64,000 nt of DNA, from assembly GCA_013396655.1 (NCBI GenBank), contig WBMV01000785.1, forward strand, positions 124,001 to 188,000, given 5' to 3'. Source of the stretch: Campylorhamphus procurvoides (Eukaryota; Chordata; Aves; Passeriformes; Dendrocolaptidae). This document shows positions 1 to 12,581 of this stretch, one piece after another. A program made the translations under genes and the position numbers. The notes under the pieces were generated by a model. It saw only the letters and a list, made by a program, of their open reading frames with translations, did not search any database and was not told where the DNA came from. Each line of letters starts with the position of its first letter. Position 1 is the stretch's first letter.

Positions 1-310
1 GAAGACCCACAGCATCCAGGGCTGCATTCACAGGAAGGGAAATAGGAGAGCAAGGAAAATTAATACCCCTCTGCTTGGAGCACTTGTTAGACCATATATA
101 GGTCCTGCATCCTGTTCTGGACACCCTTTTCCATGACACACACCACTCTGACACACCTCAGCCCCCAGACAGGAAAGGTGGATAAACTAAAGCAAACTCA
201 GCAGAAAGTCTCTGCAGATGCCAGTGAAAATCAGTCATGGCACTCAAGAGGACTACAGAGGTTTGGCATTTGCCTTGTTCCCAAAAGGAGCCAGAGGAGA
301 AGGGTGCTCT
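1..310 (+). mobile_element. Degraded CR1 LINE relic (ORF2 C-terminal part), cut by window edge
   Basis: The first ~125 bases follow the order of a CR1 ORF2 C-terminal segment: a 'cagggctgcat' stretch, then a 'cccctctgct' stretch, then 'gttagacca', then a 'gtcctgcatcctgttctgg' stretch. These match the CR1 blocks that encode roughly LGCI...PLYSALVRP...CIQFW. Similarity beyond about 130 is patchy and the right boundary is a guess. Reading frames are broken, so nothing is made from it. The element continues off the left edge. Recognition is from memory of the avian CR1 consensus, not from an alignment. Confidence 0.45.
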
Positions 311-3187
311 TGTGATGTCCCCTAATGTCACTCTACCCAAGGCTTTGTTCACTGATGAGGACAATGTGATTGCAACATGAGGAGGGGTACGTGAGCCAAC
401 TTTGTTTTAATCAGCCTGGATAAAAGTAACAGGGAAGACACGAGGGCACAGGCTCTAGTAATCCAAGTAAATGCTCTGGCAAATGTATACAATGGGTGCA
501 AATCCATGCTTTACTATCATCAGTTCTACTGTTTTTCTACCCAGGCAGAAAACAGCTAGATCAAAATTACCAGAACTGTGCATAACTGTAGACATAGCCA
601 AATCCAAACTTCGATATTTTAGTAGTAATGAGGAAATACAATGGAATTAGTTATTTTCTTGTTATTCTTTGTTTCATAATAATTGTAGAATATTTGAATG
701 AATGACAACATCAGCAATTCTGAGTATTTAGCGGGACAAGTTCTTGTGCCAAAGACTCTGTAGACAGTGAAGTTTAAGGAGACTTGAGTAGATATAAGCT
801 CAGACAAAATTTCCTATGCTTATTCACACTGAATATTTCAAAAGCCTTCAGAATGCTGGACCTTACCATGAGTAACAGAGTAAAATGTTTTCTTATTGAC
901 TCCATTTGTTAGCTTTTAATTAATTTTTATACCATGGACAAAAGAAAAAATCAAGGAAGAAATGACTCGCAGAAAAATAGTATGTTCATTTTTTCAGGAT
1001 TTAGTTTTCCCACTTTAGCTGTTAGGGATAAAAAGTACTTTAGCATCACATAGTAAGGATAGGTTAACATTTTGATCTCATTGAAGCCTATTTGAGACAA
1101 ATGCTGTCAAAGAATGTATAGATTTCACATTCATTCCATGATTTGTTCTGACAGCATTGTGCCATAACTTCTTTAAACCACCTCAAAATTTCCAATCAGG
1201 TATCATGGCAAACTACTCAGAAACAGAAACAAAGTGAAAAATATGGTTAACATTTACCACCTGCAATAATTTGAGAGTGAAAACAGAAATATTTGGGCTA
1301 GAAGGTGACATTTTAAAACTGACAGATGCTTTTTTTCATAAATTAGACTTGACCATCACTACTGCAGTGATGGACAGAAAAGTTTGAGGTTAGTGGGCAT
1401 TTTACTCTTTCCACAAAGAGTTGCATAGATGGTAGTGCTTAAGAATAGTATCTGAGTCTCTTTATCTTATAGTAGAGCTTTTCTTTGTGTGAAAAAAACA
1501 ACCCCAAGAATCAACAGAGGACCTCTGTTAATAACCTCACTTATGCTCCTGGGTTGCTCCTAACTGGAGCTGAATGGACAAACTACCACCTGTCCCTCTG
1601 TCAGGGGACATATTAGAACTGCCATTAGCAGTTTGCCATAGATAATGGTCTGCCAAAATCTTAAGAATGAGAGCTTTTTTTTCTTTTTTTCTGTGAAGAG
1701 CTTCCCAACTGAAACAGAGATTATTGTCATTCCATGTTAAAATCTCTATTTGACAGAAGTTGTATGCTACAATCAGTACTTTGAATCGGGACAAAGAATG
1801 TTAAAATCTTGGCCAGTTAATGAAATTTGAATTATCTGCTTTGAAAGAGCATTTGAATGTGGTATGTTCTAAGGTTTCCTGTGCCTCTTGGCATTTACTC
1901 ACAGCTAGTCAGATCGCTTTTTTTTCTTTCTGAAATTCTTTTTCAATTCATTCATGCTTAAGCTGTGTTGAAATTGACTCCTTTTTCTGTTGGGAAAGCA
2001 AAAGCAGAAGGAATGCATTGTATATTTTCTGAAGAAAGGAGTAAGAATTTCAGTACTTGGCCCAGAGACTGGTCTGCAGCCTGTGGACTTCAATGTCATG
2101 GGAAGGTTTTCAACATTATTTGAAATCTTTTTTTTTTTTTTAGCCAGAAATACGTATGTCCTAGCATTTGTAGCGTAAAATAAGAAATGTCAAATGTTCC
2201 GTTATTTTTTTTTTCAGCCTCCTGTATGGTTTGCTTGTATTTGCAGAAAAATTTTAAACCTTTTATTAGTGGCAGTTAGTCTAACATATATTTTATAAGA
2301 TAATTTTACATCACTGAAATTAACAAAAAAAATCATATTTGTTACAACTATAATCAGGGTGAAATAAGGATGTGTTATTTAGTTTTCAGTAACCAACTAT
2401 TACTACATATAATATAAAAATCCCAACCAACCAACCAAACCAAAAACAAGCCCAGGAGAAAGCAACATTTTGCTTATGAAGCTTCAGTGATTTAAAATGA
2501 AAATATGTCTTAAAAATTCTATTTTCTGGTATGTGATTAAAGGTGCTGGAGGACTGTCTGGATTTGACATTTCTGCAAAGGAAACCTTTTGCTCATGGAG
2601 ACGGAACCATCAGGTCTCAAAAGCAATGCTGTCACTAATGAAACCAAAAGTATGCAAGAATAATCCTGTCTATGAGAGAGAAGCCCAAGGGTTAGGGAAC
2701 AACAGCAGAGAAAAAGGCTACCCGTTACAGGAGAGGAAAGACACTTCAATCAACTTGTGCCAGGGAGAAAAAAAGAAACTTGCTATTAGACACAGGATGG
2801 GCAAATTAGAAGGAAATGCATGATTCCAGCACAGCCTTTAGATATGCCTCACAAATTTCAGTCAATTCTAATTGTTTTTAAGGGTAGATGTTTTCCACCT
2901 ATTAGTTTCTTTTCCATTCTTTTTGACTGATCTTTATCCAGTTCTCTCCAACTCACATTCTCATTTCAGGCAGGTCTAAAGATCAAAGGCTTTGTCTATA
3001 TCAATAAAGATATATGCTTATGAAGTCTCAGTCATTTCTCAATAGTTTTGTAATACACCCTGCAATAAAATTAGCTAATTAATGGAATGTACATGTAGTG
3101 GATAGAGTAATTTATTAAGTCTGTGGTATTAGACATAACCAGCCAGTTCTGTCCAGCAGTGTCTAAGGTGATGCAATATACTCACTG
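311..3187. other. Unique AT-rich non-coding sequence
   Basis: No gene or recognisable repeat was seen. There are long T tracts near 1,677, 1,918 and 2,127, and a short CCAA-rich simple stretch at about 2,423-2,446. The short open frames here (up to 108 codons at 2,497-2,823) resemble no family I know and have no supporting signals. Confidence 0.6.
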
Positions 3188-3610
3188 AAGACGGTTCAAA
3201 TGTGGTTGGGCAAGTTCTCAGTGAATCAAAAGAATCTTTCTCTGATTAGGCCAGAAGAAAATCTGACTGAATAGACACATCCGGATTTTAGGTTCATGGC
3301 TGTACCTCACCAATATCCCCATATGAGAAAAAAAGAGAGGCGATGATTGGTGAGGCTGGCAATTTTGTGAGATGAAGGATCCTGAACGATCGATTAATCA
3401 ACTATTCATTGCGGTTATCTGCTCACTGATCTCCTGCTGACAGGCAGTAAAAATCATGGCTGCCAAATACTTTTAAAGCACAGATCTCTCTCTGAATGCC
3501 AAGCCTGAAAGGCCTGTTATTTTGATGTTGCTTGCCGGGATGTAGAAGGCCTGATTTGGAAATCATTCTCTTCGACAGATGTTGTTTTTGCCTTCGGCTT
3601 CATAAGAAAG
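3188..3610. other. Candidate conserved non-coding element (CpG-retaining block)
   Basis: This ~420-bp block keeps about nine CpG dinucleotides (for example near 3,191, 3,283, 3,342, 3,387, 3,391, 3,411, 3,537, 3,572 and 3,596) in a CpG-poor neighbourhood. It contains homeodomain-like ATTAAT/ATTA cores next to a 'gatcgattaatcaa' stretch at about 3,388-3,401. It has no sustained reading frame and no repeat signature. CpG retention in an AT-rich desert fits purifying selection or an unmethylated regulatory element, but I cannot measure conservation here. Confidence 0.35.
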
Positions 3611-4047
3611 TGAAACAAGTGATAAACATAATAAAGTAACAGCACTTAGAGGTAAGCTTTCAAAGCAGTCCAAGAAAAATATTATTTATATAAAATAGTT
3701 CTGAACTGAAACCAGAACTGTCTCTTTGGACAAATACATAATTATAACCCATGGCATTCCCTTCTGAGTGAACTTCATATGAATTTTATATTTATTTCCC
3801 ATACATTTTGGAAAAGATAACCTGCTTGGTTTCTAACAGTGACTATTTTAAATTCAACAGTGTTCATAAGATATATTTAATGGTCAGTTCTGACTAACAA
3901 CATCTGCCACTTCTGGAGTGTTTGAGAGACAGAGGTAGACTACAGATGTTGTAATGTTTTTGAAAGTCTTGGCATGTTTTTGAGCATATCTATCACAGCC
4001 TTGCTTTATAAATTTGAGACTTCTAAATCCTCTCTATGTGTATATAT
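3611..4047. other. Unique non-coding sequence left of the LTR
   Basis: AT-rich sequence with no gene or repeat seen. Its last five bases (4,043-4,047, tatat) form the probable left target-site copy for the adjoining LTR. Confidence 0.6.
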
Positions 4048-5066
4048 TGTAATGGGGTGGCATGGCAAGGTTTTGGTAGAGGGGAGGGCTGAAAGGGCAA
4101 CTGCTGTGGGAAGTTGCTAGAAGCTTCCACTATGTCCAGTAGAGCCAATGCCAGCTGGCTCCAAGATGGACACACAACTGCCTAAGGCTGAGTCCATATA
4201 TGATGGTGGTAGCACCTCCAGGATAACATAGTTAAGAAGGGAGAAAACGTTACTGCACAAGAGCAATTGTGGCCACAGAATAAAGGGGTGAGAATACATG
4301 AGACACGCAGCTCTGCAGCCCGTGGAGGTCCCTGGTGGAGCAGCCTATGGAGGACCCTATGCTGCAGCAGGTGGAAGCCTGAAGCAGGTGGTGACACCAT
4401 GGGAAGTCCACACTGGAGAAGGTGAAAACCCCAAGGAGGCTGTGACGCTGTGGGAAGTCTGCGCTGGAGCAGGTTCCTAGCAGGTTCTGTGAACCTATGT
4501 GGAGAGGAGCCCATTCTGGGACAGGTTACTGGTGGGACCTGTGACTCCGTGGAGAGAGGCACATACTGGAGCAGTTCATGAAGAACTGCAGCCTAGAGGA
4601 GGACTCACTTCAGAGAAGTTTAGGGGGGACTGTCTCCTATGGGAGGGACCCCACACAGGGAGCATAGGAAGAGTGTGAGGAGTCCTCCCTCTGACAAGGA
4701 AGGATCAATAGAGACACTGTGTGATGAACTGTCCACAGCCACTATTCCCTATCCCTCCATGCTGCTGGAGGGGGAGGAGGTAGAGAAAATTGGCATTGAA
4801 GTTGAGCCCAGGAAGAAGGGATGGGCAGGGAAGATGTTTTTTCATTTCTCATTACTCTATTCTGATATGATTGGCAATAAATGAAGTTAATTTTTGCGTG
4901 TTCAGGCTGTTTTGCTCCTGACAGTAATTGGCAAGTGATCTCTCTCTGTCCTTATCTCAACCCATGAGCCTTTTGTGGTATTTTCTCTCCCCTGTCCAGC
5001 TGAAGAGGGAAGTGACAGAGCACCTTTGCTGGGCACCTGTAATCTGGCCAGGGTCAACCCACCACA
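4048..5066 (+). mobile_element. Solo LTR, avian ERVL-type
   Basis: The element runs from TGTAATGGGG to CAACCCACCACA, so it has TG...CA ends, and is about 1,019 bp long. It is flanked by tatat and aatat, which agree at 4 of 5 positions as expected for a 5-bp target duplication. A polyadenylation signal AATAAA lies at 4,876-4,881 and fixes the + orientation. The middle (about 4,310-4,680) is built from imperfect units around 'gtgggaagtc...ctggagcagg', a pattern I know from a common avian LTR family. It is GC-richer than its flanks. No internal retroviral region adjoins it, so it is a solo LTR left by recombination. Open frames at 4,182-4,562 (-) and 4,639-4,884 (+) are incidental. The family assignment is from memory; the ends and signals are visible. 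Confidence 0.85.
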
Positions 5067-8000
5067 AATATTTAGGAACTTGATTGTTAAGTATTTTTCT
5101 TTTTGGAGCCCTAGAAATAGAACTTACTGTAAACTCTGAAGATTACAAAGGTTGGCTGATTTTATGTGCTCCATTTGAGCAGTTTAATATAGTTGGGTTT
5201 GGTTGGCTTTTCCTTGGTAATGCTGCTCACTTATACATACTATGACCTCATTTTTAAAGCTCTCTTTCACAAAGCAATTCACAAGCAATGTGACCTCATA
5301 GAATAACATCTTCTGAAACCGTGGGTCAGTCAAAACAAGTGGTTGCCTCTGACATGAATTTTTCAGGCTGCAAATTGTAAACACACACTTAAATTACAAG
5401 AAAAATCTCCTTATTCTTCTTTGGTTTGCTTGAAAACCAGTGATGAGGAAAGGACACCTGCCTCAAACAGACTGCATAGAGAATCTTCAGCTTTCTAACT
5501 TCAGTTCAGGTAAAACTCAGGACCGTGCTGATGTTAAACACAAAGGAAGAGCCTTTAGCCTTAGAGGTCAACAGCCATGTCTAGCAAAAAAATAATTTAA
5601 AATAATAAAATAAATTCCTTCTAAATTTCCTTTACCTCATGCTTTCCCTGCCTTTTTCTCTACTTTATCATCCCTGCATGGTCACCTGTTGTCTTCGTAT
5701 CAACTAGCCTTACCTTTACACATTCTTGTCTAACATTATAGTTTCACTGCTTTCATATTCTTTGAAGTCACCTGAGAAAAGAATAATGATCTTAAATTTA
5801 GTAGTTCTTCTACAGAACAATGAAAGAAAAAATCAAGAAATAATCCAATAAACAAATTGAAAACTGGTGCAAATTGTGGCCAAACCCTCAGTGTATGCCT
5901 ACACAAGGTGATGTGAAGTGTGAATTAGCATTCTGCCTTTTTTCTTTACTTTCCATAAAAAAATCACAACAACAGCAAAAAAATGGGAAGCTGACATGTA
6001 GCTATTTAAAATTCAGTTGATTCTGCCTAATACCAAGTCATGTTATAGTAGCATGTACCTATGCACGTGAAAAAACACTCATATGCATGTTGTAAAATTA
6101 CTGTCTTATCCCCTTAGTCTTTAGTTTTTAAAGGCTTTTTAAAGTTTTAAATGGAGCCTCTTCCTCTTCCTTTATCCACATATGCAAAAATAACTCAGAC
6201 CACAGCCACTACATATATGTGGTAGGATTCAGTGTAGAAATTAGAGAAAAATTTCAGCCTAAGAAACAAAAAATGTGTTGTAACCTGCTTAAATTGTGAT
6301 GAGACTTATATTAGTATATTATAAATAACAGAAAGCAAATGTCAAGCACCTTTATTCTTGAGTTAATAATACCAGGATGACATGTGCACTATAGGAATTT
6401 GTGGATGGGAATTTAGGACAACAGTTGAGCTCTAGCAGAAGTTTTATGTCCCCAGGAGCATAGGTTTCATGAGCAATGGATTGAATCCTGACTCAAAAGA
6501 ATATTGTCTCTTTGTTGCTTCAAAAAACATGTGGGGTCTCCTATGCAGCTATTTACTCACATGCACTGAGCTGGGGTTCAGATATTATGACAGCCTGAAG
6601 TTATATGACTTCAGGTTAGAAATAAGTATGAAGTTTCTTAGAAGGAGCCGAATGTCTTCTGTTTTGTTTGATTGAGTTACACATAATCAAAGGCTTTGCA
6701 ATAGCTTGGGGGCTGTGTGTTTAAGTTATTTCCCTTGTGAATAAGTTGCACACAATTTAACCGCCTAAGTATTTACATATTTTCTGAGACTTCCTTGTAG
6801 TAAAAGAGGAACGTTTGTCTTCATAATTGTCCAAACATGCTACTCTTTAATCTGGCAAAATATTTACTTCTGTGGTACTGTGTGTCAGGAATTCAGGCTT
6901 AGGTTGTAGATGGTATCAAATTTTAGTAAGTGATAATGACGTTAGGGAATGTTGCCAGGAGAAACATTGCAACTATGCAAATTAAAAATTGCCATTCAAG
7001 AATTGATTTAAGGTACTTCTGATTCTAATATTCATTTGAAATACCACTGAAATTCTTATGCCAATTTGTCCAGGGCAAAGCCTTTTGTAATGTAGTGCAG
7101 TGTTTTCTTTTCTCTGAAGTCCAGTTGAAGGATGCTAACCACAAATCAGTCCCAGAGAGTATGCACCTCTCATTGTTTTACCAGCAAATTCTTTTACATT
7201 TTCCCCCATCCCTAGTAAATATACATAAATACCTGGTGTTATTAACTGAATTCTGTAAAACAGATATTCAGATGAAAGGGTTAGAGATGAAGATGTGAAG
7301 AAAGACATTCTTAGCTAGCTAGAATATTGATGCTGAGCTGACAAGTGAGTGGACCATTTTAGTGTATCTGTTCCACTTGATTGGTACAAAGCTTTCCAGT
7401 GTCATTTTGACTAGCTATGAAATCAAATTATTCCGCATGAAGTATTGTACAGCACTGAACTGTCCTAATGCCCCTTGGGTATTGTAAGTGACTCTTTGTG
7501 CATGACTCCTCATTTCTATAACTGTCTTCAACAACTGTTTTATCCTAAGCCACTAAGAATCCAAGTCCAATTCTCAAGTCCAAAACGAGTCCATGGAGTG
7601 CCCACTGAAACTCAGTGAGTGTTACATTTCCTTGGCATGCTTAACACACAGGGGCAGCACCCAATACTTTGCAAATGGCATGAGAAGTTACCACTTTTCG
7701 TGGATGTCAGTACAGCAATGATATAAAAGTCTTGTCTGTCTAACAGCTAAGGGATTTCAGTACCTTCAGTAGGAGACCTAGTATTAGCTCACTCATTAAT
7801 CGGGACCCTTATATTTCCAGACATACAGATGAAAGATGGAGACAAGGACATGAAGGAAAGGTCAAAGGGCATGTCCAGAAAGGTATGTGGGACAGGACAG
7901 AAGTAGAGGTAACAAGTGAGATGTGACTAAGATTCCATAATCTAATGGGATTTCTTACTTGGGAGAACTAAGCTGAGTCTGCCTTTTTCAAGTGTTTTTG

Positions 8001-8090
8001 TTAGTGAGTACTTATTGGATGGAGAGGTTTATGGCACCATGTGATATCTTTGTTAGATGAACAGGTAATGTTGAAGAAAACTTGTACGGA
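5067..8090. other. Unique AT-rich non-coding sequence
   Basis: No gene, RNA gene or recognisable repeat was seen. The short open frames (60-68 codons) resemble no protein I know. The stretch at about 6,680-7,100 is of mixed composition without simple repeats and could include conserved sequence, but nothing decides it. Confidence 0.55.
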
Positions 8091-8480
8091 AATACCCTCA
8101 GGATAGAACTGCAGACAATCTCAAGCAATTGAAGGTCCCTCTCTGTAGGTCTGGGCAAGTTCTGCTTGTCTTTCCTGCTTCTTTCTGATGATGAGCCGCT
8201 CTTTGCTCAGTGTGCTGGCTGGCTGCAGTCTTGTGCAGTGCATGTGCTCCTGCGCTGGGCACACAGTGCAGGCATGGCACCCAACATGCTCATACTGCTC
8301 CAGGTTCAGGCGCTGAAGCCATACCTGCAGTCGTCAAAGGAGGCACCCCTGGGGACCATAGCGAGGGCAAAGAGGAAACCCACAAGAACAGGCTGGCTGT
8401 GAGATGAGTGTACCCACAGGAAAACGCAGGTCCACCCTCTGCAGATGCTCCTCAGGCTGTCCTGACTTAGGGATGAAGTG
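8091..8480. other. GC-richer unique block of unknown nature
   Basis: The block at about 8,140-8,480 is clearly GC-richer than its flanks and has several CpGs (near 8,203, 8,253, 8,310, 8,332, 8,363). Two overlapping + frames of 78 and 65 codons are open across it, but neither resembles a known domain. I saw no LTR ends, CR1 motifs or splice-framed exon. It could be an old repeat remnant, a conserved element or an unrecognised exon. Confidence 0.3.
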
Positions 8481-11400
8481 CATAGGATCCTGGGCTCCTA
8501 CTGCATTCACAGTGGTCTTTTTGACATGTATTTGACCAGAAAGTCATTGCACTAAGTTTAAAAGGAAAAATTCCACCCCTGAAAAGATCCTTTAATCCCT
8601 GTGACTGCAACATGCCCATGATCTTGTGTGTTGAAATCCACTGGATTGTACTTTCTTTTTTTTTGTAGTGTCCTTCAGATTATTTTGCAGTATGTTTATT
8701 GAATTTACAGTATGACCAAAATGAACTAAGAAATAATATGACAAAAATTAAGGTTTTAATCAAATAATGTTATCAGTGCATGATACAGTGGACTAGCAAC
8801 TTTTAAGAATATTTTGCCCCATTTTAAGATTATATTCAGATTATGACTGAAAAGAACTTCTTTTGTTATACGGCTGCAGCAGTTTCTGTAAGAAAATTTC
8901 TAATCTCATATTGAATTAAATGTGAAATATCCAATTAAAAATCTATTTGTTAAATCCTGAATTGAACAAAACCAACTGACCTTGCCAAAATTTCTCTGTC
9001 TTTATTAACTAAAGCCAAATGAATTTTTTTACCTCTAATAACTATATAGCCATATAAAAATAAAGATAAATGAATGTAATTTTTAAAAGAATGTGAAGTG
9101 TTATTTATATCTACAGTCAGTATCTAAGTCAGTGTATTCACAGTCAACTGATCTAAGGGGCTTTAAAATAGAAATGCTAGATTACTTTATAGCAGTGTGA
9201 GTGGTGCTTCTGCCACAGAACAGAAAATGCATTTCTTTAGTCTGCTCATGGCTCCAGATGGCATGCTGGTTTAGCAAGGAGATAGATAATAGTTACCTTC
9301 AGGATATGAGATGAACAGGATGAGGGATTGATTTGACAAGTTTATTGTACTCTGTTCCTTTTGTCGAATGTAGGATTCTTTAATTTATTGCTTTTCTTCT
9401 CAGCAAATCTACAGTAATATTAGAGAAGTGCTGATAGTGTAAATAAACTACAGTGAGACACCTGTAGGTAATACTGATGTGCCCTATTTCTCACAGGTAT
9501 CAAATTCTCTAATTACCCTAAAATATTTCAGCTCAGATGTCTCCTATTTGCAACTGTCATTCTTTCTTTTGTTTGCTCGCTCATTGACTCATTCTTCTGT
9601 TTGATTCTTTCCCTCTAAATACATGACTCTGGACAGAATTTCAGAAAGAAATCTAATGACAGTAATCGAATGTCAGTAACACTTTGTAATCTATGTATTA
9701 CAGTGTGTGAATTCATAAGTTGCTGGTATCACTTATGTTACTGCATGTAAGGGAAAAATTAAAATTTGGTGAGAAGAAGCGACCTATGGAATACCCGTCT
9801 ATGAGAGTAAATAAAATGGAGGAATAATAGTCACAGTTGTTTACAGAATTTCTACTTTCTGCTGAGTTATTCTAGTTATGAACATAGTCATTGTAAAAAA
9901 AAAAACAAACTCCAAAAAACCACCAGTGTAAGACAAAAGGCAAGCAAAAGAATCTGCTGTATTGAACCTGACAAACACCATTCAGAACTGAAAATCATTA
10001 CTGCATTTTATTTACAAGTTTTCATTTCTGAAATTACTTAAAAGCTTCACTATGTTTCCCCTCAAGCAAGTTACTGAATCTGAAAATTGTAGACAAAATT
10101 GTTCCTGAATACCATCTTCTGGGAAAAACCTGTAGGAGAAGACAGTGGGTATTAAACACATTTGGAGTTAAGGTTATCCGTAGTCATAATCAAAATAAAT
10201 TTTGGTAAATCTCTAGCTTTATCAGTAACTCTAATGCTCTTATAGATTTTCCAGTGATAACTCGAAAAACTTTCTTCCATTCCAGGACCATAGATAAAGA
10301 TATTTTGGACAAATTTTCTTACATTTTTTAATTTGAATAATAACATTTTCACATCATCCACTCTTAAAATTGCTATGAAGTAATTATATATTAAATGCCA
10401 AGTTATAACTCTGTCTGAAATAAAAAAAAATCAACGCTACAGCTAGAGTCTGGTTGAGAACTTTGGGTTTAAAATCACTGCTAGCTTGTGAATTACAGCT
10501 AGTAGTAACAAGGAATGCAAGGGATTATATTCAGGTACTGATATCATTCCTACTAATTCTTTCTGTCATCTCAGGATCCTGCTATCACAATCAGCTCTAG
10601 GCTGAGCTGAAGAGAAAAAATTCTTTTTGAAATCCAGTTGTGCCCTGGCAATTTTTTGTCCCAGCTCATCACCATGAACACACCTCTTGTTCTGCAGACC
10701 TGGCAGACATTGTGTTCTTATTTTAGCTCAGGGACAGTTGGATTAAATAAGTGAAGTGAGGTTGTTCGTTACTTCTATTTCTATGGCCTATAATTTAGGA
10801 AAGAATAAAAATACTGAAAATATGCAAAAAGAAACTTCAGACACACTTGCTATTAGATATTTACTGATAAGTAACACTCACATCAAAAATTTTATAGTAC
10901 AAACTCTGCCTGTTGATACCTTCCTCCTCCATTCCTTGACAGAAACTTGTAGTCTAATTTTCTGAGACTTTTGATTTCCTCTTGACCACTTCAGATGATT
11001 TGAATTCAGAGAGTTCAGAGGATTTCATTCCCCAGAGTCTATGATTCTGCATCTCTCAGATACATTATGCTTTTTCATAACTTTTTAAATTTACATAGGA
11101 TTTTTTCCCCCCACAATGGTTGAAATAGGCATAGAATGAAATTCTACCAGGCCATTTTCCTTAGAGAATTTTGAATCATAGTTTAAACATTACTTTGCTT
11201 ATTTTTCAGCTGTCAGTATTTTGGGGAGAAGATACGCCATTAGAACCATACAGCTGAACCCTCATTCACAGTTGTGGAAATTAGTCCTCTTTCCGCTGTA
11301 AAATATAGCCTAGACTGTGATAATTACTATATCAGAAGAGTCCCTCTTTAATCAAAAGAGTGGGTTTGCATGTAATACTGTAAAGTTTTTGATATGCTTT

Positions 11401-12447
11401 GAGACCAAGATTAATTTCATTTTTAGTTTTTCCTTTTAAGGTACAAATGAATGGTCATATATTTTGCCCTTTTCAGTAAAAGATTAAGAACTTAAGCCAA
11501 GACAGAAATATTTCCACACTGAACTGGTTTGTGGATATCTTTCCAGCAGCATTTGATTTAACACTGCTAAACTCATTACTTTTTTTTTCCCTGTGGCAGA
11601 TCAAAACCAGAATTTCCAAAAATATTACTACCATTCTTGGATTGCCTGCTGACCCTATGAAAGAATCAGCTTGAGATAAACTCCTGCTAGGTATAGCAGC
11701 CAGTTTGGAGACTGGCTGAGCCACATGCCCTTTGGTATCTTCTTAAGTGGGGAAGCCAAATTTGCAATTTGCTTAAAAATATGTCTGGGATCTAAATATT
11801 TTCAGAGCTACTTAGAATGTCAGCTTTTGGACTGTTTATTCCCCAGCTGTGAAACACAGCATAATAGTCAAGTGATGAAAATGGTGAATGAATTAGACAG
11901 GTCTCTTTGGTCACTAAACAGACTTTCAGACAATTTCTGACAAGCTAAGATTATAGATCACAGGGTTTTTAAATCCCCTTGCTGCAAACAATCTTCTTTT
12001 CAAGTCCATTATTTTCTTTTTTCCTTTTTTATTTTTTTTACTGTATTGTTCTTGACTACCTCTGCTATTTTACTGATTTAAGTTTTGAATCATTTGGTTT
12101 AATTCTAAACCATAATTTACCAGCAGTAGCCTTGCTGTCCTCAATTTTCATGATTTCCATCACACACTGGTAAAACTTAAGGCATCCAAAAATATATTGA
12201 CTCACAGTCTAGGTATTTGGTAAATGATCTGCATCTTTCCTTTCAGTTTTTCATTGCCTAGGTATGTGTGACCATTCTTCACATAGCTGTCATTATGCAA
12301 CAATAAAATCTTCTTTAAAGCATACAAATGAAAAGTCAAATGAAAATGATCAGCTGAGCAAAGTGGTTGGAAAGAAAAGTGTCTATATGAAATTTTCCTC
12401 TATAAAATTTGCATTTGTATTAATGGCTTCATTTTACTATTCAAGGT
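8481..12447. other. Unique AT-rich non-coding sequence
   Basis: No gene or recognisable repeat was seen apart from homopolymer runs (for example the A run at about 9,896-9,904). Scattered 60-83 codon open frames have no recognisable content. Confidence 0.6.
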
Positions 12448-12581
12448 AGAGTCACAGAGTATTCTGAGTTGGGTGGGACCCACAAGGTCCAACTCTTAAG
12501 TGAATGGCCCGTACAGGGATTGAACCCAGGACCTTGGCACTATTAGTACCATCCTTTAATCTGCTCATGAACAAATTGCCC
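12448..12581 (-). mobile_element. SINE with tRNA-Ile head and CR1-type tail (TguSINE1-like)
   Basis: On the minus strand the element starts with a tRNA-Ile-derived head (about 12,581 down to 12,505). It keeps the anticodon-loop core CTAAT, the run 'gccaaggtc', and an intact pol III B box GGTTCAATCCC (minus strand of 12,516-12,526), and it ends in the acceptor-like 'gtacgggcca'. A short linker is followed by a tail (12,504-12,448) reading 'ccttgtgggtccc' and 'actcagaatactctgtga', the style of a CR1 3' end. SINEs joining a tRNA-Ile head to a CR1 tail are known from passerines and are mobilised by CR1 enzymes. The A-box half is badly eroded, so this copy is old and probably not transcribed. I found no clear target-site duplication. 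Confidence 0.85.
12505..12580 (-). pseudogene. tRNA-Ile(AAT)-like head of the SINE
   Basis: This is the tRNA-derived half of the SINE. The T-arm/B box and the AAT anticodon position are recognisable. The D-arm side (plus-strand 'atcctttaatctgctcatga') no longer matches the tRNA. It is a tRNA pseudogene inside a retroposon, not a functional tRNA gene. Confidence 0.75.

Noticed and set aside
4182..4884. 126-, 60- and 81-codon frames over the first LTR
   Set aside because: They lie in GC-rich, internally repeated LTR sequence on both strands and match no protein family.
12505..12580. Functional tRNA-Ile gene
   Set aside because: The D-arm/A-box half is eroded and the element continues into a CR1-like tail, so it is a SINE head.
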